From Romanomermis culicivorax (lineage: Eukaryota; Nematoda; Enoplea; Mermithida; Mermithidae): a stretch of 64,000 bases of DNA. Under the pieces are notes generated by a model, which saw only the letters and a program-made list of their open reading frames with translations, did no database searches and was not told where the DNA came from. Shown in pieces: positions 8,938 to 20,981 of the stretch. Location: assembly GCA_963922205.1 (NCBI GenBank), contig CAWUHX010000256.1:248001-312000 (forward strand). Direction: 5' to 3'. The translations under genes were made by a program, and so were the position numbers. Every line of letters starts with the position of its first letter. The stretch's first letter is position 1.

Positions 8938-11397
8938 GTTCCCACTACTTCTGTGCCAACTCTTGATCACCATGGCCTGCCTATCCCAAAACCCAGTCAG
9001 TATGAACACTCATCAACAGGAAGAGGGGGAATACCATAAAGCTCACAAAACATGAAGGACAGATGAACCACACACTCAATGAACACCATGGCCCAGTACC
9101 TCTTGTACTGAGCATGACAAGACACCGAGCAAGTGTACAACTCGTGGCAGCGAGCAACGCACCCAACAGAGAAATGCAAGGAATTGCCACTCAAACCAAT
9201 TCTCATTATGGAGTGACTGCGCAGCTGAAAGTTAGGACAACAAAGAGTGCAGCACTGACCCAACAAATGCCACCTGCCTGCTGTTCAGATAGCCACGGCT
9301 CTTGCCACGAGTCACACTATTGTGATGACTGTCACTGCCAAGAAACCAGACATTCCCCGCGCAGGGGAACCACCACTCCCGATAGTTGTCAACACGATTG
9401 CTGCAACAAAGCCCCTATGCACGGCACCCAAAGCGAACAAATGTGACAGGTGCATTCCACTAGCTTTTACGAAAAGGAACAAATCTGCAGTTTCGGTCCT
9501 TCACCTCCCGAATTCACCAACTATATCAGCCCGTTACAATGCGACACCGAAATTCAGAAGCGCCTTGATGCTTTGAAGAATCTTCCAAAATGGGAATTCA
9601 AGGCCCCTTTACCTCCGGCACCCCTGATGAACAAGGAACAAGCCGCCTCAACTTCCCCCTTGCTTCCCCAGACTACCGTGTCATCGCCACCCATGGTCTT
9701 GAAGTCCGCCCTGTCAACCACTGCCATCACCATTGCTTCCTTGCCATCCACAGCCTCGACCTTGGTGTAATCCACAACCATCAGTAGTGTAAGGTCTGTT
9801 TCCACGTCTAGGGCGACCGCTCAACCTCAGTTGGTTATCACCACACGCCCTGCACTCAGAGCCACCCCCTGGGCCAGTGCTTTGTTGCAGTTTCAGCCGC
9901 AATTGGGGAGCGAGTCAACCAGGCTGGGGAATTACATTTGCTTCCAAACCACAGATCCGTCGCACTCTATAACACTGGCCACGCCATATTATCTGCCCCG
10001 ATTGGATCTCTCGGTTGACTCATTTTCAGGGCCCACATTGCATGATATAGTGCTGTTCAATTTCTTTGGTCCCATCAGCATCCGCATCACAATGGCCGTC
10101 CACATTCATGCCACTAAGGCATCACTCATGCTTTACCAATATTTTTGTCACCATTTTCCCATGACTTACTGCGAGCTGCAACCTCCTGTCTCACCCGACA
10201 TAGCCGCCCTCTGATTAAGATGGGTCACGTGCCTTTGGGCTGAGGAACTCAGCATCATCGACGCCCTGCAAACCACCCAGTTTGCGCTATTTTTGTATGA
10301 AGATTGTGGGCTCAATAATCCGTCATGTCTTATCCAAGCTTACAACACTGCCCTCAGTTTGATCAATAGCTGGATGGTGTACCCACAATACTCACCATTT
10401 CTGCAACCGCCAGAGATCAACATTATCCAAAGAATTTATTTGCAATACCATAGTGAAACTGACTGACTGGTTTCCTTCTTGCACCAGCAGGACTTCTCCA
10501 TGCAGTGGAATCTTCTTTTGCCACGACCACTGCCGCCAACAGGGTTGCCCTCTGACTACTCGTCGCTGGTTCCTCCACAGATACTGCCACCCCTTACTAA
10601 TCCATTATCGCCACTCCACACCCAGACCTACACTTCATGGTCTCACTGCTGGAACACCACTGACTACAGCCACTTTTCCCGTCAAACGAGATCTGTCTGC
10701 TTTGACAATCACGAGAATCCACGAGATCCACATGGATACCACAACAATCAATACCACGGTGCCCATAGGGATTGACTCAACAACTATGCTCATTCCGGCT
10801 GGGACACTCCCAACCAACACCGCCATTGATTTCACCGTTTTGTACAGTAACAAATTTCACCATTTTTTGTATGTTTTTCCCTTCATTTTGTTTTTTCCTG
10901 GTGGTTTTCACTTAATCTCGTTTTTTCTCACTTTATTTTGTACTAGTTTTCCTGAATCCTGCGTAGCTGATACTAGGTTCACACAGTAAGAGGCCTTGAC
11001 ATGTCCTACCGCTACACCCCCCACTTTTGTTGTTTGTCTTTTTCCGGCCTCCGTCGCATTGTCACACTTTGTTTCCACCATCACCCTAGTGGCCGACCTC
11101 ACCCTCCCATCTGCATGGACTCATATGCTGGTGCCCTCCAGTACATCAGTCTGAATGGAGTGACGACACGGGCTGTGGCATTGCTGTCCTTTCAGCCTTG
11201 CTAAATGAGGAGCACATTGGGCGGTCTCACCCTAGACACCACCCAAATCGGCTCTAAACACTGCAACGAGTCTGTCGGCCCTGCTGTGTGCCACCGAAGA
11301 TCCCTTCTGTCACCCCGACAATAGCCTGTAGTGGCGGGGTCCTTTCCCTTTGCCTGTTCTGATTGTCTCTTGACGATCTCTTAAGGCGATCTACTGC
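8938..11397 (+). pseudogene. Accessory coding region of the truncated LTR element, right of the hAT insertion
   Basis: Plus-strand frames of 60-180 codons continue to about 11200. They include a Pro/Thr-rich stretch near 9450-9770 and a more globular stretch near 9930-10215 ([18 protein letters not shown], then a [13 protein letters not shown] helix). A helical stretch follows near 10240-10460, then a Thr-rich stretch (10690-10850). Frames are interrupted by single stops, consistent with a decayed large protein. I see no conserved catalytic motif. The region ends just before a polypurine tract at 11398, which places these genes at the 3' end of an LTR element. Confidence 0.42.
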
Positions 11398-11410
11398 AAG
11401 GGGGGAGGGG
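11398..11410 (+). other. Polypurine tract of the truncated LTR element
   Basis: A 13-nt purine run (AAGGGGGGAGGGG) directly precedes TGTTGTAGTG. The 31-43 kb element has almost the same junction (GGGGGAGGGG then TGTAGTATAC), which supports this as the plus-strand primer site next to a 3' LTR. Confidence 0.6.
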
Positions 11411-11900
11411 TGTTGTAGTGTATTTCCACGGATTTGTAGGAGTATCACCAATTTTGTCATTTTCTCGAATAGCGCACAGGTACACAGTGGAGCAAGCAAT
11501 GCAAATCATGGAGAGACGTCCTACTGTAGCGCAAATCGACATGCATGCGTTGGGTTCTCTCTCTCATGTTATTAGTTTTAATATTTCATATTGACCCGCC
11601 TCCCCATTTGAAAAGACTATTGTGTATTTCCCCTGGCATGTGGGAGTTTTATATTATTCCCTGTCTACTCACGTTTGTATGTGTAAGTGTGTTTTTGTGT
11701 TAGGTAAAACTGGAGAAAACTCTCCCTTATTTTCATTACGTAATTGGGAGATATATTAAGGAACTAGGTTTTCTTAGTCTGTGGGTTAATTATTGTCGGG
11801 TTTAAGTACACTAATTAAGTAATTAATCAGGTAAGTGGGTGTGTTGGAAATATGTGCATTCAGGTAAAAATTCTGGAACCCACTCCTGCCACCCCCCTCA
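11411..11900 (+). mobile_element. Probable 3' LTR, right end not determined
   Basis: It begins TGTTGTAG right after the polypurine tract. No 5' copy exists in the window, so neither the right boundary nor a target duplication can be fixed; the end given is a guess. Confidence 0.32.
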
Positions 11901-12952
11901 AAGCCCTGACAACACCAGCAAGTAAAGGGTCATTTTAACTAGCCCTTTCTGATGGAAGAGGACGCAATGCAATCGATGGAACATAGTGTGGTTAGAAGTT
12001 ATCATCAGTCATTGTTGGAAAAATTGCATTATACTTTGTGGATTTTCACACTGAACATTTCAAGCTGTTGACAATCTGTTCCATTCTGTCTCTTTGCGAA
12101 AACTATAAATGGCCTTTTACAGGCTCTCTATCAAACACAAATGTTGCAAGCTTGTAATGCTGTTTACACGCTTGTTTTGTATCCATCAACAAATTTTGAA
12201 ATACTTTTGAGAACATCTGGACCTTTCGGGATGAATGCTCAAGCACACACAGTGATCTTGTCAGCCATGCAAAAAAACGATTGCAGTGCTGCTGTCAGAT
12301 TTTTCTATATTAGGATAGAGCGTCATATGCAGCCACCTGGCCCACCACCAAATCAACTGTGTTGAAGGTATGATATTGGTTTTGTGCCTCTACAGGACTT
12401 TCACAAATCATTAGGGCATGTATCTTTATTATAAAAATGTATATAGGGCATAAGTGGTTGTACTATAGAATGTACTGTACTTGTAAAAGTTCCCAAGATG
12501 GTAAATGTATCAACAATTCTATAGCTATAATCATTATGATCTGCTTAATATCCTCAGTTCACATGTCCTGCTAATAAACTTATATGATCGAGAAGCACTC
12601 TATCATGGTCTCAGACATGCATTTTGTATTATAATCTACAGTACTCCTCAATCTTTAAACCTTACATTCTTACGATGTTCATATGTACTTACTAGTGGAC
12701 ATAATGTCTTAACACACTCTTAGAACTTATGATCCCATGAAGATACTTTTGCTACAGGATTCTGCACCTATACACTTAATGGCCTACTGAATTTTTTCCA
12801 AGGTCAATTCATTCATACGTTGTTTAGTCTACACACATTAGGCTTAGGCTGAGGTTTATATTCTAGGTGATAGAAAATTAAAAAGATTCAATAGATCATA
12901 AAGAGCATAAGTAGCTTGGATTCATGTGATCTAATGACTACAATATATTGAT
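11901..12952. other. AT-rich interval, nothing recognised
   Basis: No ORF beyond chance length and no obvious repeat. Two copies of TTAGGC occur near 12838. Confidence 0.4.
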
Positions 12953-13350
12953 CCAGATTAGATCAAAATGATCAGGAAGTATGAAAAAAAGCAGATCAAT
13001 AGTTGTTTTTGATGAAATTTGATGCAGAGCAGTTGCAGGATATTGTTTTCAGTGTAATCTGATGTCGGAAAATTTTTTTGCTGGATCAGATCAAGTGGAT
13101 CCGGAAGTGAAGAATTAGCAGATTAACAGTTGTTTTTGAAGAAATTCGATGCACAGCAGTTGTTGGGCATAGTTTTCAGTGTGATTTGATGTCTGCAAAA
13201 TTTTGATCTAGATCAGATCAAGTAGATCGAGAATGCCCGAAATCTAGCAAATCAATTTTTGTTTTTGATGAAATTCGATGCAGAGCAGTTTCTGGGCATA
13301 GTTTTTAGCGTGATTTGATTTCACGAAAGATTTTACTTGGGTCAGATACA
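12953..13350. repeat. Tandem repeat, about 125-bp unit, three copies
   Basis: The units contain GATCAGATCAAGTxGATC near the start, then GTTTTTGATGAAATTCGATG and a word close to GCAGAGCAGTT. The starts are near 12953, 13083 and 13205, with a partial fourth near 13335. Units differ by 10-20% by eye, so the array is not young. Confidence 0.75.
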
Positions 13351-14126
13351 GTGTCAGGAGGACAACGACGATCTGGGTATGTGAAAAGATCAGTTTTACT
13401 TTAATGTTTTACTGGCGTCGTTTGTGTTTCAATTTATTAACTGCTCTGATTGACTTTTTGTGGATCAAAAAATGAGTTTACTGATTACTACAGGATTGAG
13501 GTGTGGTGCCAAAAGCGGGCATCATGAAACAGGTAATGCCTCTCAACAGAATTTATAAGGAAAACACATGTACCAATTCGACACATGAACTAACGTCATT
13601 GATGACTAGATGCACAGTTTAGCTACAGTACCTAAATATTAGTGCAAAAGTTATTTTCGGTTTTTTTATGTTTTTCGCCCGACTTGGAAAGTTGATCCCC
13701 AGAGAATTCCTTGTCAATAAATTGTATTTGTTTATTGTTTAATATTCGACCTAGATTACTTCAGTAAGATGGTGTTTTCCCATCTCATTATTGGACTAGT
13801 TTGTGCTTTGAGTAATTTCTCCCTGCATTATCCCTACACTTCCAGTTATATCCAATTGATCAGTTCCTCATAGCTAATCGGGGTAACATCAGTAGGTACA
13901 GGGATGAGGTACTTGAGAGTCTGGATGGAGTTTGAAGTTTCTATTGGTTAGTAGGGTGTGATTGAACTGTTTCAACATCTTTTCTATTGAACCAAAGGTC
14001 GGTCTCATCCAACACCAATTTGCCAAACAAATGCTGGGTTATTAATGTTATAATAAACTTGCTGTACAATATAAATCGAGAGCAGTACTGAAATTTACAA
14101 AAGTTCCACCAAAAGGAAAAGCTCAC
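13351..14126. other. Unassigned interval, possible intron 1 of the 14.1 kb exon
   Basis: No convincing ORF. On the minus strand it directly follows the splice donor of the candidate exon at 14127-14374. Confidence 0.35.
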
Positions 14127-14374
14127 CAACTCCAACATTCACAACAACGGTTGTTTTGTCTCGGTTATGATTCACATCATCGAAGAATAATACTTTGGCA
14201 CCATTTTTCATCGTGACTCCCAAACTTGTGTTGTACCCAACAATGGAATGCAAGCTTTGGACGTACTGGTTGATAGCCGACACCGCGCTTTCATCTTTGG
14301 CGTACCTCTCTGGCAAATCTAATGCACTACACAATGTTATCGATAATAAAATTGAGAGTTTATGGACAACCATC
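14127..14374 (-). CDS. Candidate first coding exon of an unknown secreted protein, paralogue A
   Basis: The ATG (14373-14371) follows an acceptor-like CTCCAG by one base. The exon encodes a signal-peptide-like start (MVVHKLSILLSITLCSA), then a polar segment with GYNTSLGV, KVLFFDDV and DKTTVVVNVGV. It ends at a donor GTGAGC (intron begins at 14126). A paralogue of identical length (248 nt) with the same splice signals lies at 29476-29723. Protein identity is about 75% by eye and the central block is almost unchanged. Two copies with matching frame, length and splice sites argue for a real exon. I do not recognise the family. The AG immediately before the ATG could be an acceptor for a 5' UTR intron or for a spliced leader; the sequence does not decide. 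Confidence 0.55.
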
Positions 14375-14879
14375 CTGGAGAAATTTTTTTTGAAAAATAA
14401 TTCACATTCCAATTTAATGGAGAGATGCGCATTCTATATGAAAAAGGTGTTCAATCAAAATGTAAAACAAACAATAATTTAATGGTAAATCGTTTAATCT
14501 CCATCTAATGTAAATAGTGTTTTTGGAAAATGTGAAGGTTGGAAAAATTTTTCTAGCTTGTTTTCGCTTTTTGAAGCTGATGGCTTCGAGTAGTATTAGT
14601 CTTTAAATTTAGGGATGAAAGAATTTGCTGTTATAAAAATAATATCCCAGGCCTCCAACGACTACACGAGGATGAAGAGTAGTGGAACAGGCCCATACAG
14701 TGGGTACACAAAAAATACCCATGTAGAAAACATTGACATCAAAGTATAGTACCTTGAATGTGCAAAGGCATACAGAAGAAAGTACGGCCAAAGCTTCAAT
14801 GATCAAAATTTCCCCTCAGTGTAGCTGACGATTGGAATTCACACAACATATGGAGTGATGCAGGGGCTGCGTTTTAAAA

Positions 14880-15445
14880 AAATGTGCTCCCCATAAGCGT
14901 TAATCGTGTCCCGAACTATGAGAAACGTGTTATAAAAAACAAAGCTAAAGCATAGGGAATCATTGGAAAATGTGTCCTAAATATGTATAACATGTGTCCC
15001 GAACAGATTTTTTCGCTAAAAAATGGGTAAATCCACTAGATCATTAGATCATAGGAGAGTTTATAGAAGATTTAATTGAATTTATCGAGAGATATTACAC
15101 CATTAAAGTTTATATTGGAATCAGCACAACAACAAGTTAACCATAGAAATTTACTGGAAAATATATAGTTTTTTGAAAATTTCGATACTGTCTGGTGCAT
15201 CAGCTGTTGATTATAGTCTGTTAGATGTTTGCTTTGTCCAACATTCTTAGAAAAATGTAGAAAATTTAGAAAATTGGAAAATTTTAAAAACATCAGAGGC
15301 TTATAACACACTGATGGTTTCACTCATTATTTTATAAAAAAATTTGTTCAGGACACAGCTTTTTATATTAGGGACACATTTTTTGATGATTCCCATGCTT
15401 AAGCGTTGTTTTTCGGGACATGTTTTTCACTGCTTTGCGATATGA
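14880..15445. mobile_element. Fold-back (MITE-like) element with imperfect inverted arms
   Basis: The left arm, about 14885-15010, contains GCATAGGGAATCATTGG and AAAATGTGTCC. The right arm, about 15345-15445, is its imperfect inverse (GATGATTCCCATGC, GGACACATTTT, CGGGACATG). The loop has no coding capacity. A piece of the loop (GATCATTAGATC then GAGAGATATT) recurs at 43755-43790, so it belongs to a dispersed family. Confidence 0.5.
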
Positions 15446-15684
15446 TTTTCAGTCATTTGTGACAAATTTTTCTATAAAAGGCATTGAAAATCATGTTAAA
15501 AATAACGCTCAAGGGATCAGTATCCTAAATATGTAAAAACTGTGTCCCAAACAAAAATGACTGACACTTGGATTCTAAGAGTGGCGTTAGAATTTCTAGT
15601 GGATACATTGCCTAATCAAGTTTTACTCAATTTTTTTTTCTGCACAGTGCAGAATTTTTCGGGGGATGTCTACACTGGTGCAGA
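15446..15684. other. Unassigned interval
   Basis: It contains another GTGTCC-type word (about 15535) related to the preceding fold-back element. Nothing else is recognised. Confidence 0.3.
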
Positions 15685-15830
15685 ATTTTTTGAGTCATGT
15701 GTTTGAAGACATCAGATACAGAAGCATTTCGGTGCATTTGAGAAGGTCATAATCTAACTTTAATAATCGTTATTCATATTCTAGCTCATGACGGGTTTTT
15801 AACATGTCTATCTTCACTTATCATAGCTAG
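15685..15830. repeat. Fragment similar to the interior of the hAT-like element (left piece)
   Basis: From GCAGAATTTTTTGAGTCATG onward it parallels 7455-7640 with indels, up to CACTTATCAT. The family sequence resumes at 17595-17900, so later insertions split this copy. Confidence 0.6.
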
Positions 15831-16846
15831 CACGTTAGTGCTAGACTATAATATGTTTCATTTTGGGCACGCCGATTTTCACGTTTAAGACAAGATTTCT
15901 AAAAAACTATGAGACATCCAAAGCTGAAATTTGGCAACAATATAGAACTCGATGCGGGCTGCAATATGGTACCGCTTAGAATACTGTAGAAATACTGTAG
16001 CTAAAGTTATGAGACAAACTAAAGTACTGTCTTGCCACCTTTTCATAACTAACGATTATTCTAACCGATTAGCTCGATCGTGGTATTAATATCGTCAGTA
16101 GGGTCATATCTCGGGCCCACCACGAAATATTTTCGAAATATGCAAATGCGACCTTATTTCAGTGTAAAGAAAAATCTCCGAACTCCGACCGGTAAAAACT
16201 TTACGAATTTTTAGTCTTTCTAGACGATTCTTGTTCCGTTGGATGCAGCTCCTCGAGTTGTACAAGATACTGACTGGCGGTTTGAAAATTTGCAGGGTAA
16301 ACTTAATTATCGTAGAAAATATGCAAATTTGGCCGAGTTGGGGTAGATGACCGCACAAATATCTCGAGTTGTATAAGTCGTAGATAGCTAATTCTTTTTT
16401 TTCGATAGCTGAGTAAAATGCCCAGAGTAAACCACCTCAACATCTAGTATGTGCGGCGTAAAGAAAGTGTAAACAAAGCGAAAATGTCCATTTAAAATTT
16501 TTTTTGAGATTTTCAGATCTTTTATTGCACCATTGAAACGAGCTTGTTTTTCTAGCCCCCAGTTTTGATATTTGTTAGAAATTTGCATAAATGTTGTTAA
16601 CAAAAAAAATTTTTTTCAATTCATCGATTTTAAGTAGCGCCGTTGCAAAGAGCGTATTTTGTTGTCCCTGATGCATATTTTTGTTCTTCGAAATATCTCA
16701 ACCTACGCTAAAAATTTGCATAAATGATATATGCCAAAAAAATGTTAAATTTGCCACATTTTAGTGGCGTTCGTACTATACTTCGGAAATACACTTTTTC
16801 AGTAAAAATTTTTTACACCTTCCTTGCAGGAGCTTGAAAGTGCGAT
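15831..16846. other. Inserted non-coding sequence inside the hAT-related copy
   Basis: It starts near a small perfect hairpin (CTAGCAC, GTTA, GTGCTAG). The words AATATGCAAAT and CTGTAG recur. No coding content is recognised. Confidence 0.35.
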
Positions 16847-17594
16847 ATTTATCTGAAAATGCCAGGAAATGGCAAAAAGGAGAATATGTTTTTCCTTTTT
16901 GCTTGTTTCACTGGCTTAAAAATTCGATATTAAAGGCCTCCCCATCATTTCATTTCAGCAAAATTCTAACTGAAAAAAACTTTCCATTTCCTGAGAAACA
17001 TATACGCGCCCGTTTTTTTTAAAAACAAAACGTTTTTAAGCCTCTGCACATGAAATTCACTTGTCTTGTAGCAATTTTTACAATCTACATGATTACCGTA
17101 TGTACAATACATACTTCGTTTTCATGATAGAACACATGTGATGCTTCTAACTGGTAGGTAGGTAGGGGTAATACCCCCTCATACCCTCCCCATGGGGCGC
17201 TCTGGTTTACCACCTGCTTTTCGGAAACAAGGTATAGGCCACTGCATTGTATACAGTCATGAAAAATTCTAACAAAGAATGGCAAATAAGTAATTACAAA
17301 GATTTCGGGGTTTTCATTGAACCAAAATTTTTTCTTCTGTGAAAATCAACTTTAATGACTGATACTGAAATTTTTCAAAGATTTGTCCATTTTTGCGCAG
17401 AGGCATTTTCAGAAATGACTAAAAAATAGGGCGCGTATATGTTTCTCAGGAAATGGAAAGTTTTTTTTCAGTTAGAATTTTGCTGAAATTAAATGTTGGG
17501 AGGCCTCTAATATCGAACTTTTAAGACAGTGAAACAAGCAAAAAGGAAAAACATATTCTCCTTTTTGCCATTTCCTGGCAATTTCAGATAAATC
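16847..17594. mobile_element. Fold-back element with about 200-bp inverted arms
   Basis: The left arm 16847-17048 and right arm 17394-17594 are inverted copies with a few mismatches and small indels (GCCAGGAAATGGCAAAAAGG at the outer end, GGCGCGTATATG further in). The loop of about 345 bp has no coding capacity. The outer tip resembles the tip of the element at 23986-25622: both have GAAAATGCC, a short palindrome, then AAAGGAGAATAT. That suggests one superfamily of MITE-like elements. It sits inside the split hAT-related repeat, so it arrived later. Confidence 0.7.
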
Positions 17595-17900
17595 ATTTAA
17601 TCTTTAATAGCTAACATCATCTTAAACGTACTATCTCATGTTTTAATCGGTAATCTTCAATGTTTTATCCCGATATTTAATCGAGCTTTGCATTTTTTCC
17701 TTCACACATTTTTTGAGAGAGATCAATACCTTAATCTCTTTTGAAGCAATTGTATCTTTTTCAACGTAAAACGAATCCAAAAGCTTCATGAACGTATTTT
17801 TCGGAGATTTCCACCCTTCTTACTCATATTTTTTCGGCCAGGTTCATCAGAAGTTGAGAATAAATTACTAGTTCAAAAATTTTTCAAATATACATATTGA
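17595..17900. repeat. Fragment similar to the interior of the hAT-like element (right piece)
   Basis: It parallels 7640-7930 (ACTATCTCATGTTTTAATCGG, then CACATTTTTTGAGAGAGATC). It completes the family copy begun at 15685. Confidence 0.6.
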
Positions 17901-18833
17901 CCTAAACGTTAAAAAATCTCTTTTCGATGTAGGCATAGCCTAACAGAAATTTTTGGATGATTCCTTGACCACGCCTTTATGGACAAGAATGATTGGCTAA
18001 TATAGAAATGATGTTTGCCTTGCCTGAAGTCGATATGTTTTTCCCTGCAGGATATTTATAGATAATCATGAAGAGATTAGTCGCAAAAAAAGAAAACAAG
18101 ATATTATATTTGGGAGAGAAAGAATGAGAGGAAAGTGCAGTGCATAAACAAATCAATAATTGTAAACCTGATAACCCTAATTAGCTTTTCTAATTTGAAA
18201 CAGAAAAAATTTTCCAAGAAAAACGAACATAAAGTATAAAAGCCCTTTTACATTGATATTAATTCTTTATTTTGTGTGCAGTTATACTGAAATGTTTAGA
18301 ACGTTTCCTTAACAAATAAAGATCTTTCAATCAGAAGAGAAGTGACATAAATAATTATGATGACGAAATGAATTGTTCAACAAGGACTAATAAGAAAAAT
18401 TTGAAAAGTCACGCAAGAATTAATAATTCCGACTCTAAAATTAACATAAATTCAACCAAGTGCATGTACAAGTATTTTTTCATAACTGATATGAAAGTGA
18501 ATGATAAATTATTTTGACATCATCTTTTCTCCTCATATGTTTCAGTTTTTCGTATAATACTCTTTATATTATAGTCTGTACATGTGCACAAAATCATTCA
18601 TTCGATTGATAACTGATCATCAAATTTTCTTCATCGGTCATGGTCATTCCAGCAATGGAAAAGCTTTTGTTATGCAAACCCCCAAAAGAACATGAAATCA
18701 TACTACATAAGAACTTGTACACAGTGTGCTCACAAAATGTGTACGAGTATCATGTTGAAAAAACTGCATAAATTAAGGGGCACAATGGGCCCTGAAGCCC
18801 GACTATGTGATAAAAGTCGATAGAAAATATTGG
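17901..18833. other. AT-rich interval, nothing recognised
   Basis: No ORF or repeat I can support. Confidence 0.4.
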
Positions 18834-19640
18834 TGCACCGACAATTGAGCACCGGACAATTGAGCGCCGACAATTGAGCGCCGACAACTGAGCGCCGGAC
18901 AATTGAGCGCCGTGACAACTGAGCACCGAAAACTGAGTGCCGACAACTGAGCGCCGACAACTGAGCACCAGACAACTGAGCGCCATGACAATTGAGCACC
19001 GTGACAACTGAGCGCCAGACATTTGAGTGCCGACAACTGAGCACCGACTATTTAATGCATTATAATTGAGCGTTTTTTTCATTTACTGAGCGCTACGGAA
19101 TACTAGCATTTCAGTGATTATCTACCGTAATGATTATCTACCGTAATGTATATATGTCCATACGTCTAATATTATGAACCAAACAAATATGGTCATTTTT
19201 GATTTGTATGACAAAGCCTAAGCCTAAGCCTAAGCCTAAGCCTAAGCCTAAGCCTAAGCCTAAGCCTAAGCCTAAGCCCAAGCCTAAGCCTAAGCTTAAG
19301 CCTAAGCCTAAGCCTAAGCCTAAGCCTAAGCCTAAGCCTAAGCCTAAGCCTAAGCCTAAGCCTAAGCCTAAGCCTAAATGCAAAATAGTTACTTCAAACT
19401 GATTGGGTTATTTATCTGACATTAAATAGTGGGCGGTCAGTTGTCGGCGCTCAGTTGTCAGCACTCAGTTATCTGGCGCTCAGTTGTCTGGCGCTCAGTT
19501 GTCTCAGCGCTCAGTTGTTGGCGCTCAGTTGTCGGCGCTCAGTTGTCGGCGCTCAGTTGTCGGCGCTCTGTTGTCTGGCGCTCAGTTGTCGGCGCTTAAT
19601 TGTCGGCGCTCAATTGTCCAGCGCTCAATTGTCAGGTCAC
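18834..19640. mobile_element. Fold-back structure: inverted minisatellite arms around a TTAGGC array
   Basis: The left arm (18834-19056) is about 15 copies of a 14-15-bp unit near ACAACTGAGCGCCG. The right arm (19421-19640) is the same unit inverted (CGGCGCTCAGTTGT). Just inside the arms an 11-bp exact inverted pair, ACTATTTAATG and CATTAAATAGT, also matches, so the symmetry is not only in the units. The interior (about 365 bp) contains the TTAGGC-type array. A single strand could form a long hairpin. Known fold-back transposons have tandemly repeated inverted arms, but I do not recognise this family. Confidence 0.7.
19214..19377 (-). repeat. Interstitial telomere-type array (TTAGGC), about 27 copies
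   Basis: The plus strand reads AAGCCT repeated with only two single-base variants. The hexamer is the nematode telomere repeat. Here it is internal and flanked by inverted minisatellites, so it is not a chromosome end in this orientation. Confidence 0.9.
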
Positions 19641-20079
19641 GGAAAATATTAGCTTGGACTATTGAAAATTTTTGCCTAGTGTATGTGTTCTTTTTTGGGT
19701 GTACTTCGTATTTTGGCTGACTATTTCCTATGAAGTGTGGATTTTATTTTTGTATGAGAACTACTGCTTAGTTGGTGTTCAAATGCATGTCAATAAGTCA
19801 CTCGTCATAATTAACTGATGAGCATAGCTTTTTGAAAAAGAGCTAAATCATAATTGTCAGAAAAAGACGTTTATTTCTTGATATTTCCATTGCAGTTTGC
19901 TGTGGTTTGCATTGTACTTTGATTGATCATGCTATTGGAGTCACATCTTTTGAAAATCGAAAATGAAGAGTCAATTTCTTTCCTTTGACGTTTTTTCTTT
20001 TCTCGCATCCACACCTTTGTTTTTCGCCAGTCATCCTATTTCGAGTAGAGCACAATAGATTTCAGAAACACGATAAATA
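19641..20079. other. AT-rich interval, nothing recognised
   Basis: No supported feature. Confidence 0.4.
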
Positions 20080-20340
20080 GTCGTTTATTTCATCTACAGT
20101 CTTTTTTTCTTGAAATGCTTCTGAATAATGGAAGTGTGGGGAGCAAGTAGCATTTCAGTTTTTCACGAATTTCTGATAAACAATATTGTGTTGGATTGGA
20201 AATTTGTGTGAGCATACTGGCCTAACCTTTAACATTTTTCGAGTGAAAAATTTCACAATAAGAGCTCTATGTAAACGATTTTGACGACACACTACTAATT
20301 TGTCTCACTTTTCAATTTGGAAGCATTTTATAAAAGCCAG
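20080..20340. repeat. Dispersed repeat, second copy at 63395-63655
   Basis: It shares GCAAGTAGCATTTCAG, then AAGAGCTCTATGTAAACG, then AGAAGCATTTTATAAAA-type words in the same order and spacing as 63395-63655. The last part loosely resembles the right interior of the hAT-like element (about 8650-8730), so it may be a distant relative. Confidence 0.6.
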
Positions 20341-20981
20341 ACTATAGCTGGAAAATTTAGCTTTTCAAGGAACATGTGTCTTCGTTTCTTTCTCAATCGC
20401 CTCCGTTCGTTTTCGGGTGATCGATGTAGCAAGGTCACAGCCAAATTTGTATTTAAAATTATTTCAAGGCTCGTTGACTATTCAATAAATTTTTATATCA
20501 TCATACATTTTTTCCTCATGTTATGGCTCTTTTCAATTATTTCAAAATTATAGAAAATTACTTCCTGATCTCTGAGGCTGTCCTTGCTGAAACCTTGACA
20601 CTGCATTGATCATTTCAAAATGAATGGAGCATAGATTCGTAATGCTACTCGGTGTCCGCTTCTGGTTGACATTTTTCTGATGATGAAAATTATCGGTATA
20701 ATGACGATTGAACCACTTAAAAACAAATAAATAGCATTGGTATTGACCTCTTATTTTTGTTCATAATTCGCCTTCAATATGAGAAAAAAGCTGCTGAAAA
20801 ATAACATGAAAAAATGTGAGTTCCAAAAACCTTTGTGCTTTGGAATTTTTTCGCCACGTAAGGGAGTGGTCAACAGAAATTTTCACCTGACCAGACACAC
20901 ACAAAACTCTTGTCTATTCGTCGGACATCTAAACAAAAATTTACATACTATAAGTAACAGCTCGTGGATTCCATCTGTGGC

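Noticed and set aside
9280-9345. Cys/His-rich stretch that looks like a zinc finger
   Set aside because: It is in a frame different from the better accessory-protein frame, spacing fits no finger family, and it arises from Thr/Ala codons read out of frame.
15685-17900. A single large transposon bounded by the inverted arms
   Set aside because: The inverted arms lie only in the right half; the flanks match the hAT interior, so it is a nest of separate insertions.
18730-19082. Three overlapping 77-110-codon ORFs with Leu-Ser-Cys-Arg repeats
   Set aside because: Produced by the 14-15-bp minisatellite units; they occur in all three frames.
19138-19402. ORFs of Leu-Gly and Lys-Pro dipeptide repeats
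   Set aside because: They are translations of the TTAGGC array, which stays open because the hexamer contains no stop in those frames.
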